A stretch of DNA of 64,000 nt. It comes from Rhynochetos jubatus. Taxonomy: Eukaryota; Chordata; Aves; Eurypygiformes; Rhynochetidae. A program made the position numbers and the translations under genes. Under the pieces are notes generated by a model. The model saw nothing but the letters and a program-made list of their open reading frames with translations, had not been told where the DNA came from and made no database searches. Below, piece by piece: positions 36,201-48,700 of this stretch. The stretch covers positions 73,947,433 through 74,011,432 of the forward strand of contig CM050690.1 of the NCBI GenBank assembly GCA_027574665.1. Reading direction: 5' to 3'. Numbering within the stretch: the stretch's first letter is position 1; each line of letters starts with the position of its first letter.

Positions 36201-39200
36201 GGCAAGCAGGGTGCAGCTGCTGGCTGCTGTCCCAACCCAACCGCTGACACCCTGCAGCTCACAGGACCCTTTCCCTGCAGTGCAGACAGGACCATGCTGA
36301 ATTGGCCTCAGAAAAACTCCTGGTGGTGATGTCTGCAAGCCAGGGAGAGCTACAGCTCCCTCCCACATCAACAAACACAGCCGAGGACTCAGGCCACAGC
36401 ATCGCTGCTCAGAAAGCAGGGTAGGTTTGGTTTTTGACAGCACACCTAGGCAGAGCTGGAGGAGCATGAATGCCTGAAGCCTGTCTGCAAGGGCTCAGGG
36501 ACATGAGCAGGATTGGAGTGAGGAGCGCTGGAAGAGACCTTAGCACCTCATCTTGTCCAGGAATGGAATAAGATGCTGGCTTAGCAGCTGGGAGTATAAG
36601 GGTGGGAGCATCCAGTTGTACAGAGATTGCTGGGCATTTTAATTTAGACTTTATTTGTTTAGGGTTTTTTTTCTTTAAGTGCTTGGCACAGAGAGGCCCA
36701 GTCCAGTGACTCTGACACCGCCTCCCCAGAGATGTCTCAGGATGATTTGGTTTCTTTGCTTCATCTCTCACCCATGCCTGCAGCATGTGCTGGCAAGAGG
36801 ATGGGGCAGGCAGGGGCCAGGCAACCTCTGGGTTCCAGTGTGGGGCTCAGGACGCTGGCGACCGCGTGCTCCGCACTGGTCTCTGGTTGCTGTCCTTCCC
36901 TGTCCAGGTCCCACGGGAGATGCTGGGTTGCAACCTGTCCACCTGCCCCTCCTTCCCTTGGAATGTGGGTGCCCTGCAGCACAAGTGTCCATGGGGGACA
37001 GCAAACAGCATGGGGAGAGCATTGGAACAGTCCAAGGAGCCCGGCTCTGGCCAGGCTGTGAGCTTAACCCTCTCGCCTGCTGCCCCATGGGCTGCAGGGG
37101 GTCCTCTGGGCCCTCACCAGCTGGGATGCCCCAAAGGAAGAGTGGTGGGTGGTGGGATGAAAGGCACTCTACCGCTGGCCTGCATGCTTGCCAAGCTGCT
37201 CTGCTCACAAGATGCATACATCTGCACCACAGCCACCCCTGGTCTTGCCCTGCTGTGCTCTACGTGAGCCTCCCATTCCCTCTGCACCCATACCCACCCC
37301 CCTCCATGGCCCCCAGCTCCCCCCAGATTATCCCCAGGTTTTTCAGGGGGACTGACACAGTGGGTCAGGCACAACGGCCTCGTGCTCCTGGATTTGCACG
37401 AGCACCACACATGCCTCCAGCTCCGAACACCCGAGGCACGAATTTGCAAACAACACGATGGGGCAGCGGTCCATGCAAGGCCTTCACGCCACCAACAGCC
37501 TGTGGTCACGGGCCACAAGCCACTGTGGGTACACAGGCCACCCCAGGCAGGCAGGACAGATGTGGTGGTGGGGACATCAGTCCTGCATATGGGCTGCCCA
37601 CTGCCTCCCTTCTCACTGCAAGGATGCTGCCCATGACCCGTGCAGGGAACAGCACAGGTTGGAGAGGAACGCTGCCCACCCTGCAGCCAGATGACATTTG
37701 GTGCTCATTGCTTCACCCAGTTCCGCCCAATTTCTCCACCCCGCTGGCCTTGTGCTGTCCTGCAGGGTCCCAGCACACCGTGCGGACGTCTCCAAATGTC
37801 ACAGCAGCACCTGTTTTTTATAATGTGCAAACAAAAGCGTTGCAAAGCAGTGACCTGCGGGAAACTGAGGCTGTCTAGCTGTCACCGCTGCCTCCATTTG
37901 CAGCAGGACCTCACTGACCCCAGCCTCCCTGCCGCCTGGCATCATCTGGGTGGATCTGGAGGAAAAGCAGCTGCAAGAGACTGAAGCACAGGTTCTCCTC
38001 CCCCTCCAGCATTGCTGACACAGGCTGGGGACACCCACAAACCCCAGGCTGGCACTGCTCACCTGACTTCCAACTGCTGCCTCTTCAGTGGGCTTGAATG
38101 CTGCTGCCCATGCTGGAGCATGCAGGGCGAGCCCAACGGGCCACCAAAGGCACCTCCAAAACTCCCTGGGGACCCTCGCTCTCCCCAGGGTCTTGCCTCA
38201 GCCCCACAGACAGCGTTTGCTGAGGGCGAGTGGAGGATGAGAAGGAGGAACGGAGTTGGCCCGAGGCAGCTGTGCTGAAATAAAAGGCAAGAAAGTCTCT
38301 CACCCAAAACTACAGGAAAATTTAATTATCAAGGACAAAACACCATCTGTTTGTTCGGACTGTGACCTCCTGCTGGCCCCTGGCTTTAACAGCTCTTAAA
38401 TTAGCATGCTTGTTAGGGGGTATTAACTGTCTGACATCAGGGAAGCAGTTCTGGCAGGGTGAGGAGGAGGACGGAGTGGCTGTACACCCAAACGCGTGCC
38501 GGGGCAATGTGGTGGGTTCAGCAGCAGTGGGGGAAAGAAAACACCCCTTGGAAAATGAGGATCCCCCTGGAGCATGGCTCGTGCTAGCAGCAATGCTGGC
38601 AAGCCCAGCATAGCTGCATGCTGCCACTGCCAGGTGAGCCATAGTGTGAGACTGAATTTGGGTCTCAGCCTCTTTCCAAAAATGAAAGAGCCAAGAAGAT
38701 GTATGCTTGGAGGAAGAGTTTACTGTGTTAAGCCAGCAGAATTAAATGAATACTCACTATAGGAGAAATTGGGTTAAAATCCAATTTGTTTCCAGCCCTG
38801 CAAGGGAGGGAGATGCACATACTGGTACCATGCCCGGGAACCAGTGTGGTCCCCAAGTGATCTCAGACTCTGCAGATCCTTTCTTTCTTTCTTTCTGTCC
38901 CATGGTTTGTGGGGTACAGTACTCAAGGTGGGCCTGACATCGCTTTCCCACCTACCAGCACTGGCTGTAGTGAGCAGAAATTGGTTGGAAGCCAATCGGG
39001 CTGTTTAGGAGAAAACCCACTTAGCTGGGAGAGGTTCAACTTTGCAGGGTCCCAGCAGCCTTTTTCTCTGGTACCTGAGTTTTGCTCTGCAAGTGCTGCT
39101 CCTCCCTCAAGCCCTGCAGCCACCATAAAGGAGGCTGGAGGCAAGGGCGGTTGCTGCCAGCATTGTTCCTCCAAGGCATTTTTTCCACCAGGAGAAAATC

Positions 39201-41484
39201 AAAGCCAAGTGATAAACATGAAGGTAAATGGGCTCTCTGAGTTGTCACGAAGACGTACACTTAGGGAGTATGGATCCAGGCCTGAATACATCCTGGAGCA
39301 GTTTTAGGGGGCTACAGCCCCAGAGGCGGGCATGCTGCCAGACCCCAGGGTGAGCAGGGGAGTACCCCACACTCCTGCCTGGCCCCACGCTCTCTGCCAC
39401 TGCTGGTGCATGTCACCCTGCTGCCCATTACTCCTGCCCATCACCCTGCCCCACCTTGAACTCCTCTCCCTGCAGTGATCACCCTGCCTCTTCCATCCCC
39501 AAAATCATGCCATGTCCTTGCTCTTTCTCACTTTTGCAGGCAAAACAGGCGGTGCATGACAAGCAACCCTTGCAGTGCCACACATGGCTTGCAACTCCCA
39601 CCTGCACCCCAGTGACCTACATCCCGAGAGGATGGTGCTTCTCAAACCACCTGGCCGAAGTCGGTGCTCATCCCTCCCCTCTCTCAGGGGCCAGACAGCA
39701 GGCAGGGGCCAGCCTGCCACCCCCTGCCCAGCCGGCTGCCTTCAAGCGCACGTGTCCGGGTGGATGCGGACCACGTGTATGCTTTATCTCAGGACCCTTC
39801 CCACAAGATCCAGCGCTGAAGGAGGAAAAAAAACCAGCAGCCAAGAGCAGCCGTGGAGTTCCCAACGGCCTCCAGTCCCCTCCCAAATTCTGGCTCAACT
39901 CCATCCACTGGGGCAAGACTCAGTTTAGGGGAGGGCTTGTTTTTTAATTAGAAAATATTCATCAGTGTTTAAAAATAAAATGATAAAAAAAAAGTGTCAA
40001 CCAGCTGGGGCTGCAAAAGCTGGGGTGTTTTGGCTCCTGACCGAGCACTTTGATAGAAAGGCTCTTTGGAAAACGCCGTAGAAAATATTTAATTTCTCCC
40101 AAGGCCTGCATATGGGGCTCATCACTCGCGCATATTGCACAGGAATATTCATGTGTGCTGGCCTCCTGCTACAGGATGACGAGGGTTCGCCGGTGCAGCA
40201 TGTGAGAGGGGCTCCTTCCCTTCCCTTCTCTTTTTTTTTTTGCCTTTGGAAAAGGAAAGCGCTGTATTTCACTTCCAATCCTCAAATATTCCTCAATGGT
40301 AGAACAAAGGGAAAGCTGAGCCACAGTCAAGTCTACTCATACTCATCAGCTTGCTGTGCTCACCTCAGGGTAAAGCCACATATGAACAGCAAACGTGGGG
40401 AAACACATACCTGCCCCTGGTTTTGCTCCTTTCTGGTTGCCTGAGCCTATTGGAATGCTGCCTGATGGAGAATGGGAGCCCACCTTACACCTCGCTGGCA
40501 TGGCAGGAGCTTTCAGATGAAACCCCAGCTCTCCACCCTGTGGACGTGGAGGTGGCTCATCCTAGACCTGCTGCTGGGCATATTCTTCAGATAATACCCT
40601 TCTGCAAAACTCAGGGGGGGTGGAAGTACTTCACTATGGCCGCAGGGCTGAGCCAGTCCTAGCATGGGGACGACTGCCATGGCTCACCTGGTCCCTTATC
40701 TCCCACCGGCACTGCCGGCTCCCTGACTTTCTTGCCCTCAACTGCATTTTTGCTGAGGGCTTTCCTGCAACAAGCCAGTGACCTGTTTCGGAAGGAATCA
40801 AACTCACACCAGACACCTTGCCCCCTCCCAGGGATGCTCACCTCGAGCAAATGCTCCCTTCCTCCCCATAAGCCCACACCTCTGAGGTGCTCTGCCTTCT
40901 GCTTTGCAGCCTGATGAGGCTGCCTGACCTTCTGTAACCTTTCCTAAAGCTTTAGTGTTCCCTGTCCCCAGCTCTGGCTGCACCCCTCATCCCCATCACC
41001 CTTCTGAGCTGCTCTCTGCAGATACAGCACCTCCCAGCACAGTGTGCAACAGACCAGACCTCGAAATAGTTCCCTCCTGGCAGACGAAAACACCAAGCAC
41101 TAATTAACAGAAACTCTGGCCAAGGAGAGGGGGTAAGAAAAGAAACCATCTGAGCTCACTACCTCTGCGGCCGGCAGCAGTTTGGCGAGAGGGCACAGCT
41201 CCCAGCGGGGTTGCACAGGACCCTCTGACCAGAGCAGTGCATTGTGCAGCGATCAAACCAAAGTTCTTAAACACACCCGTGAAAAGCATTAATAAAAAAA
41301 TCTATTGAATCTTCAAACCAAAAATCATTCCTAAATAACTGGGCACACAAACATGCACACTATTAATGTTGTTAATTTTTGGCAACCTTTCCCAACCAGA
41401 GGGGAAATTTGATGCAAGGTACATGCCTAGACAGGGTCTGAAAGACCCACTATGGATTAAAAATTTCAGTGAAATTAAGCAGTG
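33201..41484. other. Non-coding stretch with GC-rich, stop-poor sequence at 36.7-38.3 kb
   Basis: No exon is supported. The longest frame in the window (399 codons, plus strand, 36679-37878) lies here but has no recognisable domain or even composition. A weak CR1-like word (GCTGGAAGAGACCTTAGCAC) occurs at 36522. AT-rich unique DNA returns at 39.9-40.3 kb. Confidence 0.45.
38879..38896 (+). repeat. (CTTT)4 microsatellite
   Basis: Four CTTT units followed by CTGTCC. Short and simple. Confidence 0.9.
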
Positions 41485-41945
41485 TTTTGGGTTCCAGCAC
41501 AAGATGGGCATTGCTGACCTCCAGCAAGTCCAGGGAAGGGCCATCAGGGTGACAACGAGGCTGAAGCACCCGGAGATGAGGACAAGTTGAAAAAACAGGG
41601 CTTGTCCAGCCTGGAGAAGGGATGGTTTGGGGGGGACCTAACTGCAACTTGCCAGAGCCTAGAGGGAGGTTCCTGAGATGATGGAGACAGATCCTTTCTC
41701 TCCGTGCTGGGAAGGTGACAGACAATAGGCATGAGCTCCAACAGGAGAGGGTCAGGCTTGCTGTAAGGAAGATGTTTTCACATGGGGACAGTCAGCTGCT
41801 GGAAGAGGGACATGGACAGGTCATGGGACCTCCAGTGCTGGATGTTTTCAAGACCCATATGGGCAAACTAAACTGGTCTGCACTCAGTATTCACCCTGCT
41901 TGGGGCAGGAGGCTGGACTAGAGACCTCCTAAGGTTGCTTCTCAC
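41485..41945 (+). mobile_element. CR1 LINE, old diverged copy (end of ORF2 and 3' UTR)
   Basis: The order of CR1 blocks is intact although diverged: CCAGCAAGTCCAGGGAAGGGC, GGAGATGAGGACAAGTTG, TTGTCCAGCCTGGAGAAGGG, GTGCTGGATGTTTTCAAG and finally GGACTAGAGACCTCCTAAGG. The last block matches older CR1 subfamilies. The tail is missing or unrecognisable. The left boundary is approximate. Confidence 0.8.
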
Positions 41946-42232
41946 CTGGATGAATGTATATGCATGCCACTGACAAGAAAATTTAGACAGAAAAATGTCC
42001 CCTCCAACCCTGGGAGAGGCACAGCTCTTCCCAGAGCTCCTTTCAAACACACTGCAAAGCAAAATCTGTTTGAACAAATCCCACCAGCTCTTTGCTTGGA
42101 GCAGGATGGAGGCAACAGGCTGCAACACACCAGGGTCACATCCTGCACTCAGCCCAACCCCATCGACAGTGAAGGCCAAGGAGACATCCGTCTTCTCCTC
42201 TTCCAAACCTCTTTCTGCGGGGACTGACTCAC

Positions 42233-42760
42233 ACGGCACCAGTAAGTGATTAACGAGCGGCTAAGCCCGTCAGCACGCAGGCTGCGTGCATGGGCGCTTG
42301 CGTGCGTGCGCGCCGCTCCCCGAGACTCGGCAGGGAGGGGAACTGAGGGGAAGAGCGCTGACAAGCAGATGATTAATTGAAATGCAAGGGGAAGAAAGTA
42401 ACGTCCGCTAAAACTATCAGGCGTCGTGAGCATGGGAAAGAAACTCGGAGATGCTGTCCCCATCCCGGCCCTGCACGCATCGCGCCTCCCAGCTCCGAGC
42501 TGCTCGCCAGTCCCTTCCTGGCTTCTATTTTTGCAGGTGCAATTTCATATTTGAAAATAACCATGCCGCACACGCACATATATTTTTTTTTCCTCCCAGG
42601 CCCCCGGCTCATTGCATGCAGAAACAGCAGCAATGGGAGTGCAAACTTCCCAGTCTGCAGCGCACGGCAGCAGTTACACATCCAAGCGCTCGTTACCCCA
42701 CGCCTGGGTGAAGGCGCCCGCAGCCTGGGCCCTTCGCACCACCTGCACCACCTGCGTCTT
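42233..42760 (-). promoter_or_regulatory. CpG-rich patch with a minus-strand splice donor at its edge; candidate promoter or first exon
   Basis: About fifteen CpGs fall between 42241 and 42360, including a TGCGTGCGCGCCG stretch, and more are scattered to 42760, whereas flanking DNA is CpG-poor. At the left edge the minus strand reads GCCGT|GTGAGT with intron GT at 42232-42231, a strong donor. This is the layout of a CpG-island first exon for a minus-strand gene, and it lies 13.4 kb upstream of the CNTFR start-codon exon. A plus-strand donor-like CACCA|GTAAGT sits at about 42241, so orientation is not settled. No TATA box was seen. An intronic enhancer is the main alternative. Confidence 0.35.
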
Positions 42761-45700
42761 CCAAGCGGTTCAAGATTGAAAGAGCACATAAAGTTACCGT
42801 TTTGCACTAAAATAATAATAAGAAAAAAATAAAAAAAGCTGAAAGCTCAAGCCTGGCTCAGCTCTGAAACCTTGCTCAGAGTCTGTAAATTATATCCCAA
42901 GCATCGTATTTGGCGCGATTACACCATCAGCAAAGAGAGTGAGCAGCTTCTCTTCCTCATCTGGCACAAATGGGCTCAGTTTGGGTCACCAAATAAATAT
43001 CATGGAGATGCAAAGTGGCATGTGCTTGTTCCCCTGCACCACTGCCGAGAAAAGCATGGAAGGCGACTGGATGGGGATATCCTAGGGGGAGGTTTGAAGG
43101 AGCAACAAAGGGATTTTATTACGGACAAGGTCAAGGGTAGCACCCCAGGAATCTCCTCCCTTCAGCTCCTCTGAGGAGGAGGGGGACCAAAGGGAAGACC
43201 AAACAGTCTTCCTGCAGAGAGGGAGGATCTTGAGCTTCAAAGCCTTGGGTTGGAAAATTAGGGATGTGATCTCGCCAGTGGCCTCTGCATGAAACCACAG
43301 CACAGATGACAAAGCTCCTTGCCCAAGCATGCGTTGAGTGAGCACCAAGTGAACAGGGCTTTATGGAGGCTATCAGGAATGGGTTTTACACCGGGGTAAA
43401 ACAGGACCCGAATTTGGGCTACTGGAGCACAGTTATTATCAGCTTTCGCTCACAAGCTGATCCCTAGCCAAGAGGACCAGCTCGGAAAATTAACTTGGTG
43501 CGTCGTTCAGCACTTTGCTGCTCAGGTAATGAGCGGAGCTGTAGGCGATTGCATTGGAGGGCTTCACGAACCACTTGTACCATTGACATGGTTTAACAGA
43601 CTGCTGTTTATGAGACAGAGCAGTATTTAAAAGACACATTTCTCTCAGAGCCGCACATAAAATTTGATAGCTAAATAGCTGTAAATGCTACTGAAGTCTG
43701 ACAACTCGAAGAGGAATCAAGGGTCTGTCATGCGGAGTATCTGCCAATACACCCGGCCCCGCAGAGCCAGCGAGACTTCCAGTCTCATAAAACCTTTTTT
43801 ATATTGGAAGTGAGAATTTGTGCAGCGCATATGAACTCTCTTTTATTGGGCTGGTGTGATGCTGAGAAAATGCAGTTAAAGTTGTACAAGTCCTCCTTGG
43901 AGCTCTATCGGGGTGCTTATAAATCAAAAGCTTCATCCTGGAACGGGTTTACTAAATAAACCAGCTTTAATTCAGGCTCATGCTGAGTGGCAGGAGCTCG
44001 CAGCAGGAGGAGGTCTTCCCCTTGATGCTGTCCGTTCACACTGACAGAGCAGGGCCAGCCCCAAGTGAGAAGGATTCTGGCCCATCTCCCTGCTCTCAGG
44101 GCCAAGAGCATCCCAACAAGAGAGCATCCTCCAGAGCCTGGCACCACTCTCCTCTCCCCCAGCACGGGGGCTTTACCCTTCTAAATCATCCATGGCCCCC
44201 CACGATGCTCCCTGCTCACAGCCCCAGCCCAGCTGCTGCCCTGAACCCAGTCCAGACCCCCATGCCTACGCAGCTGATTCAGACTGCTCCCGGGAGCATC
44301 CTGGGCTGGAAGGACCACAAACCCACCTTCGGCACCCAGTGGAAATGGAGTATTTCCAAACCTTCACGAAGGCCTGGAGCACTCCGGTTGGGGAGGAAGA
44401 CTTGGGCCAGCTTCCCTATCCCCCAAAGACTCCTACATCTCCACTCTACAGCTGCATTAATTATTTCATCTTAGTCTGGCTTCCTCATTAAGCTAACCTA
44501 GACGGCCCGCGGCTGAGTGACAGCGAGCTAGTCTGCAAGGATCCAAGCCAGCAGCGCTGGAAGCCATAGGCTTGATGTGATTTACGCGGACTAATATTAC
44601 ACATATCTCAAACACGCAATCTTTAGAGGACCTGAGGCTGCCGGATGGACGGAGGAAAGCCCACGCAGAGCCGTCAGCGCAGCATCCGGACCGAGGCCGG
44701 GTATCAGCATCTCACCCTGCGCTTGGCCAGGAGGGTCGAGCCTGACTGTGGGATCAATTCCCTCATGGATGCCCTGGAGCTGCGGGGAGCGGAAAGCCCC
44801 AGCACTGCTGCCAGCAGACCTGAGTGTGACACAAAACATCTGTGTCAAAGCAAGGGCTGGGAAGCATGAATCCTCCGGCATCGGCCACAGGACAGCCACT
44901 TCACCCCACTGATGTGGCTGTGAGTTCATCTAATTTTGGCATTTGGGCTCCCCCTGGGATGTCTGGCTTTTGTGGGCTATAAGAATGACGCTTCGGGGCA
45001 TTACACAGATCCCATTTTCCCAATACTGCCAAATCCGAGGCTTTTGCGTGAATCCACTGCGTTTTGCCGTCTCTGCAAACAAGTGTATAGAAATACAAGA
45101 CTTCAGTCCCCTGGAAACCTCCAGGGAAAATTCAAAGCAATGAAGAAATATGAGTTGTTTTTCCATGAACCCATCGAAAAAAAAAGAAAAAAACCCTGAA
45201 AAAATCCACACTACTTTTCAGTCCAGTTTTGCCAGCAGTACAGGTCTTTTTCCCACAGTCTAAGGAATCAACACATTTTCAAATCACTCCTGCTTATGGT
45301 ATTGAGTATCAGAAAACTATTGCCTTTCATTCAGCAGCTGTTTTGGGACACCGAGGGAGAAGGCAGTCAGTCTAAACTTAGCAAAACACGACAAAAGGCT
45401 TCGATGCTTTTAAAAACTAGTTGCAAGGACTGGAAAGAGAAGGGAGATGTCTGCAAAGGGTGCATGTGAAGAGGAGGATTTTGGGGTGCTGGCATCCTTC
45501 CACAGACTCAAACTCTCTCGGTACCAGAACAGCCATCACATCACTGCTCGACTTCTCCAGCTCCTTGGAAAAACACAGGGATGTGTCCTCATTTCCCCAG
45601 GAAAATCAGCAGTATCTCACAATTTACCCACCTTCAGCCTTTCCAACACACAGATGCCCTGACATCTCTGTGCTGCTGTGGGGAGTGGGCAGCTGCAAAA

Positions 45701-48700
45701 GTAAAGCAGCTCAATGCATTAAGAGGAAACCCAACAGAGGGAATAGCAACAGGGGATGGAGGATTTGCTAAAATAAGTTTGCCTTGAAGGACTGGAAGGA
45801 CAAAAAACCTGGTCTCCTATGGGCTTGTACCATTTAATCCCCCTGTGATCTCAGCAATAGCTCCAACCTCCTTCTCATCCTATGTCCCTTGCCTCATCCA
45901 CTGGGAGGGGATCCAAACCCCAGAGCTTTCCTGAAACAAGGGCATGGACCTGGCCGCCAACTCCAGTGGCTTTCTCTATCACACCCAGCTGCAATCGGCC
46001 AGCAAGGACGGCGAGCCTTCTCCAGGGAAGGCTGAGAGCCCAGCAGACCGCAAGAAGGTGGCAAAAGAGAGAGGAGACGGGGACAGCCAAACCTGGCAGG
46101 TATCACCGCTCATGTTGGGTCACACAGCCCATGAGCCGTAGTCCAACATCCTCAATACCTCTGGGTGAGGGACCGGAGCAGGGCACCTTGTCCCCATCCT
46201 ATCTGATCCCTGGTTCCCACCTGGCCCCTGTAGAGCCACAAAAAAGCCTTAATGCCACCAGGTAAGCAAAGACCCATGACTGCCGGGCTTCTAACAAAGA
46301 CAAACTGCCTCTCTCCTTCCTCCCAGATTGCAAGCAGATGTGTGCTTAAATTACCTGCTGCTGACTGCGACGCTTAGCAAAGAGCCACGGTCTAGGAGCA
46401 GAACGAAGAAAAAATGTGTGAAAGGAGGGAGTGGAGGATTAGCAGGAATTCAGCCGGCTCTTGGAGGGCAAACCATCACTGTTGCAGAAAATAAATGTCA
46501 CTTCCGTCACAAGAGATGCTTTCGCAACAGCTAGCAAACGGGATACCCTGACCTGGCTGAAGACACCAATGAAATCCAGAAAGACTGGGGAAAGGCTGTA
46601 AGGTTGGGTCTGGGCTTCCCAAAGGGAATGTCTCCCTGCCCACAGCATGCTATAGGATCAGCCCTGCTTGCATTACATGGCCTTGGCTTCCTCTTTAAAA
46701 GAAACCCTTCAAGCCTGTGCACCCTGCTGCCCACACAGCTCGTACACCCTGGCTCCAGACAGCCTTGAACTGCCTGACCCAGACACTGCCAGTGTTGGCT
46801 CCCCAGCAATGCTTTGGGAAGTTCATCAGCAGCATCCACACCAAGAAGGGTATAGACACCCAGGGCCCATCTCAGTGGTGCTAAGTATAATGCTAGTGGA
46901 AGAAAAGCCCGGAAAAAGGTTCCCCCACAGTGCTGGCCCACCCCGAGGCATGGCACAGATGTGGCCTCTGGGCTCTACACCACCTCTGTCCCTACTCAGA
47001 GCCAGCTTGCACCCATGCTGGTGGCAGCTTTCCCCTCGTGGGAGGCTGCCCACAGCCCAAGGCATGGTGGCATGTCTTTGCACAAAGGGTGAGGCTCCAA
47101 GCAATGCCTCCTTACAGAGCTGGGACATGGGTGCAGCCCAGGAGAGCCCAGATGATGCATTTCTACCCCACCATCAGTGGTAGCGGCTTGCTGTAAGGAT
47201 CCTCAGTCCTAGAAGAGCATCCAATGGGGTCTCCCAGCAGCATCCTGCACAGCAGGACAGTGTTTTGCAAGCTGAGCCATACAAATCAAGCCCAACCTGC
47301 TCCCCTTCCCCCTCGCCGCTCCTGGCTTGCTCTCTGCCGAGTCCTCGCGGGTCACACGTGGCGTCCCACTTCCCGGCACAGCTCTGCCGGCTGGAGCAAA
47401 GAGCAGAGTCAGACCCCAAATTGCAGATTAGTGCGTTGGGTTCATGCACGGGAAACAAAAGATCGGAAATCTCTGAAGTGCACAGCTGGAATCCACACCC
47501 TGACCATGTTTTTGTGAGATACCACGTACGTTTTTAAAAGCTATCTAGAGAGGGTTCTGCTTTAAAACAGCCTGGCGGCTGTTGCACTGACACTACAGCC
47601 TGTCATGCTGACCAGGACCTTCGATTGTTCCCTGTCCCCTGTAGGCCATGCTCATCTGTAGGCTTTAGCCTTAGGTTATGAAATTATTCAAGAAAAGGAT
47701 TAAACGTCCTCCTCTGCGTTCGTTCAGCACCAGCTGTGGAGGGAGGGTGGGAAGGGAAGGACATGCAACCCAGAAAAATCACTGCGGGATACTCCGTGCC
47801 AATACCCCAAAATGATGGTCCTCAGAAACCTTGGGGTTTCTCTCTCCATCGTATTTACAGCCTCACAAGGTCACCGCAAGGGGAAAACCCACGAGCAGGC
47901 ATAAGACTGTGGTCCCATGAAGAACAGGGACCACAAAAGCACTCTTCTCCCTCTCATACTGCAAACGTGTTTTCTTCTCCTTTCAAAGATCTTCTAACAG
48001 CAACAACACTTTCATGGGATACCACACTATGGGATCTTTCTTTGGCCCTTTCCGCACACCAGGCTTCTGAGCTAGAAAGTGAAATCAGATATCGTTACAA
48101 GACACTTACTTACCCTGTTCCTCAACACTGCTGGTCCAAGGAGCCCCCCAACATGCTGCAGGAGCCTGGGTGATGTTTTATGTCTCCTAGGGCTTCATTT
48201 CTTCCCTGCTGCCTCTCCTCACCTCTCATGATCCTTGGGTTGCAGGCTTCCCTCTCAGCCTTGCTCCATGGGGTGTTTGCTTCTCCCTAATTCACAGCAG
48301 CCTGTCTGCAAGCCCTTCCTGCCTGCATGGCCAGCCAGGAATGACTGGTGAGCCCTGACTATGCCTGCCCTTTTCCTGGGCTCCTCCACCCTGAAGCATC
48401 AACCACAGTAATCTTGCAGCAAGTGTTTCCTCCAGGATAACACAGTTCCCTCCATTCCAATTGACCTTGGCAAAGTTGCAGCTTCTCCATCCTTCCTGCC
48501 CGCATCATTTGGACCAGGGAAAGTGACATGAGACATTACAATTCCAATGGAAACGATTAGCTTAAAAGCCCAGTTGGAAACTGAAGGTCCAACCCAGTGA
48601 TGTGTCACAACCACCCTTCCAAGAGAGGGAATATTTTAGGAGCCCCTCCAGTGTTTGTCCTTTAGGGAGTGCAGCGAAGGTGCACTGTGCTGCCAGGATC

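Noticed and set aside
36510-36570. Possible old CR1 3' end on the minus strand
   Set aside because: Only one short word resembles CR1 (GGAAGAGACCTTAGCACC); no second block supports it.
38745-38765. Minus-strand GTGAGT donor at ATAGTGAGTATTC
   Set aside because: No acceptor, CpG patch or frame defines an exon upstream of it; such hexamers occur by chance.
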